From: Bradyrhizobium sp. Leo170
GTDB lineage: Bacteria > Pseudomonadota > Alphaproteobacteria > Rhizobiales > Xanthobacteraceae
Length of the DNA: 39,462 bases
Reading direction: 5' to 3'
Assembly: GCF_004296405.1 (NCBI RefSeq)
Contig: NZ_PSRR01000038.1
Coordinates: 1 to 39,462, forward strand
This document shows positions 34,539-39,462 of this stretch, one piece after another. The first letter of the stretch is position 1. Each line of letters starts with the position of its first letter. The notes under the pieces are model-generated. The model was not told where the DNA came from and ran no database searches. It worked only from the letters and a program-made list of their open reading frames with translations. The position numbers were made by a program, and so were the translations under genes.

Positions 34539-35558
34539 TCACTTCGCCAGCAGCTCCTTCAGCTTGGCGTCGATGAAATCGACATCCGCAGGATTGGTGC
34601 CGGGACCGCCCGCGAAGTGGCCCCAGATCGAGGGAACCGGAACGAACTCGGCGTTTGGCATGTGCTCCACTTCGGACTGGCTGTCTTCCGGCGGAAAATA
34701 GAGGTCGGTCTGACCAGGCATGACATAGGCCTTGGCCTTGATCGCGCCCAGCGCCGCCTTGAAATCGCCCTTGTAGATTTCGTTGTCGCTGATATCGCCG
34801 TTCTGCCAGGTCCACAGCATGGTCAGGAGATTGTTGGGATCCTTGGGCAGGAAGAAACCTTCCCAGAATGCGACCAGGAAGTCTTCCAGCGAGGAGTAAC
34901 CAAGCGCCTCGAGATCGAGCTTCTCGCGATAGAATGCCTGGGAGAATCCCCAGCCGGCATAGACGCGCGCCGCGGCACGCAAGCCACGGGCGGGCTTCTC
35001 GGTGTACCAGCCTTCCTTCCAGACTGCGTCGGCGGTCAGCGCCGCCTTCACGCCTTCGAGGAAGACGAAATTGTGCCGCGAGCATTTCGCCGAGCCGCAG
35101 AACGGCGCGATCAGGTCCATCATGTCGGGGTAGAGCGCGCCCCAGTGGAAGGTCTGCAGCGCGCCCATCGACCAGCCGGTTACAAGGCGAATGTGCTTGA
35201 TGCCGAACTTCTCGGTCACCAGCCGGTGCTGCACGCGCACATTGTCGTAGGCCGTCACCTGCGGAAAACGTGGGCCGTTATAGGGCTCGGGCGTGTTGCT
35301 CGGCGATGACGACAGCCCATTGCCAAGCATGTTCGGAATGATGATGAAGTATTTGCTCGGGTCGAGCGCGCGCCCCTCCCCGACCAGCCACTCATTGTCG
35401 TAGTGCTGGCCCGAATACCAGGTCGGATAGACGATGACGTTATCCTTCGCGGCGTTCAGCGTGCCGAAGGTCTTGTACGCCAGCCTGCAGCCGCGCAACG
35501 TCGCGCCGCGCTGCAGCCTGACGTCGCCGAGGTCGTAGATCTCGTAATCGAGAGTCAT
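34539..35558 (-). CDS. Alpha/beta hydrolase of the MetX (homoserine acetyltransferase) fold
   Basis: The 339-residue protein has the MetX-type alpha/beta fold: nucleophile elbow GWSMGALQ with Ser130, and probable Asp and His in the late GQTDLYFPP and SIWGHFAGG segments. Annotators often call such proteins homoserine O-acetyltransferase. Between amiE and ureE there is no methionine gene, so hydrolysis or acyl transfer of an ester or amide seems likelier than methionine synthesis. The lid region (about 160-260) is rich in aromatic residues, suggesting a small hydrophobic substrate. ATG 35558 follows amiE by 90 bases. The exact reaction is not evident. Confidence 0.75.
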   Translation of the reverse strand: MTLDYEIYDLGDVRLQRGATLRGCRLAYKTFGTLNAAKDNVIVYPTWYSGQHYDNEWLVGEGRALDPSKYFIIIPNMLGNGLSSSPSNTPEPYNGPRFPQVTAYDNVRVQHRLVTEKFGIKHIRLVTGWSMGALQTFHWGALYPDMMDLIAPFCGSAKCSRHNFVFLEGVKAALTADAVWKEGWYTEKPARGLRAAARVYAGWGFSQAFYREKLDLEALGYSSLEDFLVAFWEGFFLPKDPNNLLTMLWTWQNGDISDNEIYKGDFKAALGAIKAKAYVMPGQTDLYFPPEDSQSEVEHMPNAEFVPVPSIWGHFAGGPGTNPADVDFIDAKLKELLAK

Positions 35559-35648
35559 GACGGCGCATCCTCTCTTATTTCATGGCTTTCTTTCATGGTC
35601 TCGCGTGCGCCGGCCGACTGTTCGGCCGGCGCCGCATCATACTCCAGT

Positions 35649-36686
35649 TCAACGATGCGCGACCTTCTTGGCTGGGATGCCCTCGATCGGACATTCCTCG
35701 GTGCCGACGGTCGAGCGGGTGAAGGATTCGACCATCTCGCGCGTGCCTTCGGGATCGGCGATCCATTTCGCATAGAACTCGTAGGGGCAGGTCGCGACGC
35801 CGCGGTCGCCGTCACCGGAATTGATCATGCCGGTGTAGCCGCGATGAACCAGCTTGAAGAGATGGTTCTGCGACTGGCCATTCGCGCGCGCGTCGCGGAT
35901 CAGCGATTTCGAGAGCTGGGCATATTGCACGCCGTAATCCTCCTCGCCGCATTCGCCGAGCGTGCGGCCGTCGAAGCCGATGATCGCCGAATGGCCGAAA
36001 TAGGAATAGACGCCATCGAAGCCGGCGGCGTTCGCGACCGCGACATAGACGTTGTTGGCCCAGGCCATCGCCTTAGCCATGATCACCTGCTGGTCCTTCG
36101 CCGGATACATGTAGCCCTGGCAACGCACGATCAGCTCCGCGCCCTTCATCGCGCAGTCACGCCAGATCTCGGGATAATTGCCGTCGTCGCAGATGATGAG
36201 CGAAACCTTCAGGCCCTTCGGCCCCTCGGAGACGTAGGTGCAGTTGCCAGGATACCAGCCCTCGATCGGCACCCAGGGCATGATCTTGCGATATTTCTGC
36301 ACGATCTCGCCCTTGTCGTTCATCAGGATCAGCGTGTTGTAGGGCGCCTTCTTAGGATGATCCTCATGCCGCTCGCCGGTCAGCGAGAACACGCCCCAGA
36401 CCTTCGCCTTGCGGCAGGCTTCGGCAAAGATCTCGGTCTCCTCGCCTGGCACGACGGACGCGGTCTCGTACATCTCCTTGGAGTCGTACATGATGCCGTG
36501 GGTGGAATATTCCGGGAAGATCACCAGATCCATGCCCGGCAGGCCGGTCTTCATGCCGACGATCATGTCGGCGATCTTGCGGGCGTTGGCGAGCACCTCC
36601 GCCTTGGTGTGAAGGCGCGGCATCTTGTAGTTCACGACGGCGACGCCCACCGTGTCGTTGCTGGAAGTAATATCACCGTGCAGCAT
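35649..36686 (-). CDS. amiE: Aliphatic amidase
   Basis: The 345-residue nitrilase-superfamily protein matches AmiE in length and throughout its sequence. The catalytic triad is Glu59 (FPEYS), Lys134 (KYRKIMPW) and Cys166 ([10 protein letters not shown]). AmiE hydrolyses short aliphatic amides such as acetamide, propionamide or formamide to acid and ammonia; formamidase AmiF (about 334 residues) is a relative, but the N-terminal [18 protein letters not shown] favours AmiE. It sits directly downstream of an Urt-type importer and upstream of urease, so the operon would serve nitrogen scavenging from amides and urea. ATG 36686 has AAGGAGAG upstream. Confidence 0.93.
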   Translation of the reverse strand: MLHGDITSSNDTVGVAVVNYKMPRLHTKAEVLANARKIADMIVGMKTGLPGMDLVIFPEYSTHGIMYDSKEMYETASVVPGEETEIFAEACRKAKVWGVFSLTGERHEDHPKKAPYNTLILMNDKGEIVQKYRKIMPWVPIEGWYPGNCTYVSEGPKGLKVSLIICDDGNYPEIWRDCAMKGAELIVRCQGYMYPAKDQQVIMAKAMAWANNVYVAVANAAGFDGVYSYFGHSAIIGFDGRTLGECGEEDYGVQYAQLSKSLIRDARANGQSQNHLFKLVHRGYTGMINSGDGDRGVATCPYEFYAKWIADPEGTREMVESFTRSTVGTEECPIEGIPAKKVAHR

Positions 36687-36762
36687 ATCGCTCTCCTTGC
36701 GGTTTTCTGGTCACTGGTTCTTGGTCCTCACGCACCGTTGCCTGCCCCCCGCGACATCCAGC

Positions 36763-37461
36763 TCACACCGCCATGTGGCGGTGAACCAGCGTGTCGCTGA
36801 GCTCGCCGATCTCGCCCGACGCCACCACGCGCCCCTTCTCCATCATCGCGAAGCGATGCGCGGCGCGGCGGACGAACGATACGTTCTGCTCGACCAGGAC
36901 GACGGTGAGCCCGACGTCCCGGTTGAGGCGGATGATGACGTTCTCGATCTCCTCGACGATCGAGGGCTGGATGCCTTCATTGGGCTCATCCAGCAGGATG
37001 ATCTTCGGATCGGCGGCGAGCGCGCGCGCGATCGCGAGCTGCTGCTGCTGACCGCCGGACAGCACGCCGCCATTGCGGTCGAGATTGTCGATCAGATAGG
37101 GGAACAGTTCGGCCACCAGCGGCGGGATCTCGCGCTTGCCGTCGCTGCGGGCAAACGAGCCCATCAGGATGTTCTCGCGGATCGAGAAGTCCGGGATGAT
37201 CTCACGGCCCTGCGGCACATAGGCGATGCCCGCCCGCGCGCGCTGAAAGGTCGGCTTGGCGCCGAGGTTGTCGCCATCGAACCTGATCTCGCCGCCCATC
37301 CGGTCGGTCAGCCCCATCAGCGTCTTCAACAGCGTGGTCTTGCCGGTGCCGTTGCGACCCATCACGGCGGTCACCTCGCCGTCGGGCACGTCGAGGCAGA
37401 CATCGTGCAGGATGTGGCTGCGGTCATAGAAACTGTCGACATGGGCGAAGGCGAGCATCAC
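36763..37461 (-). CDS. urtE: Amide/urea ABC importer, ATP-binding subunit (UrtE-like), system 2
   Basis: The 232-residue ATPase has Walker A GRNGTGKTT, signature VLSGGQQQQ, Walker B IILLDEPNEGIQP and the switch VLVEQNVSF, the UrtE form. It overlaps the preceding urtD-like gene by four bases (ATGA). The gene ends 76 bases before amiE, and its last codons lie in a perfect inverted repeat. The two UrtE-like proteins of the window share motifs but differ clearly, which suggests two substrates or two conditions. Confidence 0.85.
   Translation of the reverse strand: MMLAFAHVDSFYDRSHILHDVCLDVPDGEVTAVMGRNGTGKTTLLKTLMGLTDRMGGEIRFDGDNLGAKPTFQRARAGIAYVPQGREIIPDFSIRENILMGSFARSDGKREIPPLVAELFPYLIDNLDRNGGVLSGGQQQQLAIARALAADPKIILLDEPNEGIQPSIVEEIENVIIRLNRDVGLTVVLVEQNVSFVRRAAHRFAMMEKGRVVASGEIGELSDTLVHRHMAV
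36766..36783. repeat. Perfect inverted repeat at the end of the second urtE-like gene
   Basis: CACCGCCA (36766-36773) and TGGCGGTG (36776-36783) can form an 8-bp stem around TG, immediately before the urtE stop on the minus strand. There is no T-run after it, so it is not a classical terminator. It could slow decay or lower expression of amiE relative to the transporter, or be chance in high-GC coding sequence. Confidence 0.3.
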
Positions 37462-38207
37462 GAGATCCCCTTCGATCCCAGATAGGCTTCGCGCACCTTC
37501 GGATTGTTCTCGATCTGCTCGACATTTCCCTCGGCCAGCACCTGGCCGAGATGCAACACCGTGATGCGCTCGGCGATCTCGCGCACGAAGGCCATGTCGT
37601 GCTCGACTACGATGATCGTGTGACGGCCCTTGAGGTTGTTGACGATCTCCGAGGTCTTGTGCGTCTCGGCCTGGGTCATGCCGGCGGTCGGCTCATCCAG
37701 CAGGATGATCTTTGGGTTTTGCGTGATCAGGAGGCCGAGCTCGAGCCACTGGGTCTGGCCGTGGCTGAGATAGGCGGCGATGCGGTCCTGCTCCTCGATG
37801 AGGCCGATCAGCTCCAGCACCGCGTCGACATTGCGCTCCGCCTCCGCGCCGAAGCCGAAGCGCAGATTGGCGAACACGCCCGGCTTCTTGCAGCTCGCCA
37901 CTTCGAGATTGCGACGGACCGTAAGCTCCTTGAACACGCTCGGGATCTGGAACTTCCGGCCGATGCCGGCGCGCGCGATCTTGTGCTCTTCCCAGTTGGT
38001 GATGTCGGTATCGTGCAGATAAACGCGACCGTCGGTCGACTTGGTCTTGCCGGAAATCAGGTCCATCAGCGTGGTCTTGCCGGCGCCGTTGGCGCCCAGC
38101 AGCACGCGCAACTCGCCGTCGTCGACCGTCATGGTCACGCCGTTGACGGCCTTGAAGCCCTCGAAATCCACGCTCAAGCCGTCGATGGTGAGTGCCGCCT
38201 GCGCCAT
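37458..38207 (-). CDS. urtD: Amide/urea ABC importer, ATP-binding subunit (UrtD-like), system 2
   Basis: The 249-residue ATPase has Walker A GANGAGKTT, the UrtD-type signature LSHGQTQWLELG, Walker B IILLDEPTAGM and VVEHDMAFVREIAE. It starts three bases after the urtC-like stop and overlaps the urtE-like start by four bases. It pairs with the UrtE-like ATPase. The substrate is inferred from amiE and urease downstream: a short amide or urea. Confidence 0.85.
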   Translation of the reverse strand: MAQAALTIDGLSVDFEGFKAVNGVTMTVDDGELRVLLGANGAGKTTLMDLISGKTKSTDGRVYLHDTDITNWEEHKIARAGIGRKFQIPSVFKELTVRRNLEVASCKKPGVFANLRFGFGAEAERNVDAVLELIGLIEEQDRIAAYLSHGQTQWLELGLLITQNPKIILLDEPTAGMTQAETHKTSEIVNNLKGRHTIIVVEHDMAFVREIAERITVLHLGQVLAEGNVEQIENNPKVREAYLGSKGIS

Positions 38208-38210
38208 CGC

Positions 38211-39359
38211 CTACTCCGCGAGCTGCGACGAGGTTTCGCTCACCTGCAACGCCCGCGGAGAGGCCGCGGGCTTGCGCGCCAATAAGCGGTCGATGAAGTC
38301 ATGCGCGAGCCCGGCAAGGCCGCGCGGCAGATAGAGCACCACCAGCACAAAGATCAGGCCGATGATCGCTTTCCAGGCTTCGGCAAAGCCTTCGGTCTCG
38401 CTGACGGTCGCCGAAATCGTGTTGATCAGGATCGCGCCGATGCAGGCGCCCAAGATCGAGGCGCGGCCTCCGACCGCCGCCCACACCACCATGGTGATGG
38501 AGAAGGTCAGGTCCATGAAGGTCGGCGACGCGAACTCCGATACGATCACGTAGAGCATGCCGGCAAAGCCCGCGATCGCCGCCGAGACCGCGAAGAAGAA
38601 GGTCTGGTAGGCCGGCACGTCGAAGCCGAGATAGCGCGCCCGGTTCTGGTCGTCGCGCACCGCCTGCAGGATCAGTCCGGAGCGCGTATCGATCAGGAGC
38701 CGCGCGCCGACAAGGACCAGGCTGAGCGAGACCGCGACGAGATAGTAGGTGGGAACGATGTAAGGGTCGAACTCGAGGCCCGCGACATTGAACCAGCCGA
38801 GATCGGTAAGCCCGTTGAAGCCGTTGGTGACGGGCTGCGAGTCGATCACCACCAGACGAACCAGCAGCACCAGCGCCAGCGTGATGATGGAGACGAACAC
38901 GCCGGAGATACGCTTGCGGAACACGATGGTGCCGAGGATCGTCGCGAGCAGCACCGGCAGGATCAGCCCCATCGCAACGCCGAACCACTGGCTCTGGAAC
39001 GGCAGCCACAGGAATGAGGCCTTGTTAATGCAGCAGAGCTCGGTCGGCGCGCCCGGCTCGGCGTTCCACAGCATGAAGTCCGGTACCGGCTTGTCGGAAC
39101 CCTGCTGCAGGCTGGTGGTGCTCGCGAGCTTCAGCGACATCGCCAGCATGTAGGCGCCGGCGCCGAAGAACAGGCCCTGGCCGAGATTGAGGATGCCGGC
39201 ATAGCCCCAGGACAGCGCGACCGCGACGCCGAGCATGCCGTAGACGAGATACTTTGCGGCCCGGTTCAGCCAGAACGCATCCATCACCAGCGGCAGGAGC
39301 ATCATCAGCACCACGAACGCGGCATAGATCGCCCAGTCGATCTTGCGTTTCACCGGCAT
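38211..39359 (-). CDS. urtC: Amide/urea ABC importer, permease (UrtC-like), system 2
   Basis: The 382-residue membrane permease has the LivM/UrtC motif GYAGILNLGQGLFFGAGAYMLAM near residues 51-73 and about ten hydrophobic segments. Between the early and middle membrane helices lies a soluble loop with two adjacent cysteines (ELCCINKASF), not seen in the system 1 protein. It starts two bases after the end of the urtB-like gene. With that partner it forms the channel. Confidence 0.83.
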   Translation of the reverse strand: MPVKRKIDWAIYAAFVVLMMLLPLVMDAFWLNRAAKYLVYGMLGVAVALSWGYAGILNLGQGLFFGAGAYMLAMSLKLASTTSLQQGSDKPVPDFMLWNAEPGAPTELCCINKASFLWLPFQSQWFGVAMGLILPVLLATILGTIVFRKRISGVFVSIITLALVLLVRLVVIDSQPVTNGFNGLTDLGWFNVAGLEFDPYIVPTYYLVAVSLSLVLVGARLLIDTRSGLILQAVRDDQNRARYLGFDVPAYQTFFFAVSAAIAGFAGMLYVIVSEFASPTFMDLTFSITMVVWAAVGGRASILGACIGAILINTISATVSETEGFAEAWKAIIGLIFVLVVLYLPRGLAGLAHDFIDRLLARKPAASPRALQVSETSSQLAE

Positions 39360-39361
39360 CG

Positions 39362-39462
39362 TCAGCGCCCCTTCAGGGCAAACAGCCCCTTCGGCTTGAG
39401 CACGATGATGGCGATGACGACGCCGAACACGACCGCGCGCGCAGGATGTCGTTGGTCGCGGC
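39362..39462 (-). CDS. urtB: Amide/urea ABC importer, permease (UrtB-like), system 2, C-terminal end
   Basis: Only the last ~33 codons are inside the window. They end ...FGVVIAIIVLKPKGLFALKGR, the usual C-terminus of UrtB/LivH-type permeases (hydrophobic helix, then KPKGLF). Position directly upstream of the urtC-like gene agrees. Reading back from the stop, family-like sequence (ARAVVFG) changes frame near 39438-39447, where the other frame reads ATNDIL, as expected for the family. One base may be missing there, so the gene could carry a frameshift or the sequence an error. Confidence 0.6.
   Translation of the reverse strand, partial: RDQRHPARAVVFGVVIAIIVLKPKGLFALKGR

Noticed and set aside
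1..39462. CRISPR arrays, tRNA or rRNA genes, sigma-54 promoters
   Set aside because: No regularly spaced repeats, no cloverleaf or rRNA-like stretch, and no TGGCAC-N5-TTGC element was found in the gaps read by eye. A computed scan could still reveal weak sites.

Overview
The window looks like chromosome from a high-GC alphaproteobacterium, most likely Bradyrhizobium or a close relative. This rests on the protein families seen (sarcosine-oxidase-type heterotetramer, GlxBCD/GlnT-type genes, fused UreAB, a filamentous-haemagglutinin-type signal peptide) and on codon use; no rRNA or tRNA was seen to confirm it. Apart from the first ~0.95 kb, it is one large locus for using small amides, N-methylated amides/methylamine and urea as nitrogen and one-carbon sources.

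Left edge (1-929): a degraded junction holding the 5' end of a secreted adhesin-like gene that leaves the window, a transposase remnant and a crotonase gene cut after ~50 codons. Then come a Baeyer-Villiger-type flavin monooxygenase (988-2655, -) and a GlxA/AraC-type regulator (2863-3846, -). Divergent from the regulator is a + strand operon (3906-10818): a sarcosine-oxidase-like heterotetramer (beta, delta, alpha, gamma), purU and folD. Because gmaS and mgsABC lie 12-16 kb away, I read the heterotetramer as N-methylglutamate dehydrogenase (mgdABCD). PurU and FolD would handle the methylene-tetrahydrofolate it makes.

Minus-strand operon 1 (20729 down to 10875): a complete Urt/Fmd-type ABC importer (A-B-C-D-E), both subunits of an N,N-dimethylformamidase-type enzyme, a Rieske-oxygenase-like protein whose cluster ligands are partly replaced, a 101-residue protein of unknown function and a Sel1-repeat protein. 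Divergent from urtA, on the + strand (21040-29408), are an XRE-cupin regulator, mgsABC (N-methylglutamate synthase), gmaS (gamma-glutamylmethylamide synthetase) and a MoxR-AAA/VWA pair whose VWA gene is interrupted by an in-frame amber codon.

Minus-strand operon 2 (window end down to 29411): a second Urt-type importer (B partial, C, D, E), aliphatic amidase amiE, a MetX-fold alpha/beta hydrolase and urease genes in the order ureE, F, AB, C, G, D.

Inferred flow: import of an N-methyl amide; the DMFase-like enzyme releases formate and a methylamine; GmaS makes gamma-glutamylmethylamide; MgsABC makes N-methylglutamate; MgdABCD returns glutamate plus methylene-THF; FolD and PurU carry the carbon to formate. 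Operon 2 would release ammonium from simple amides and urea. No dimethylamine-to-methylamine enzyme is visible, so the true substrate may be a monomethylated amide. The points most worth following are the altered Rieske-like protein, the overlapping hairpins before it, the small unknown protein beside it, and the amber-interrupted VWA gene.
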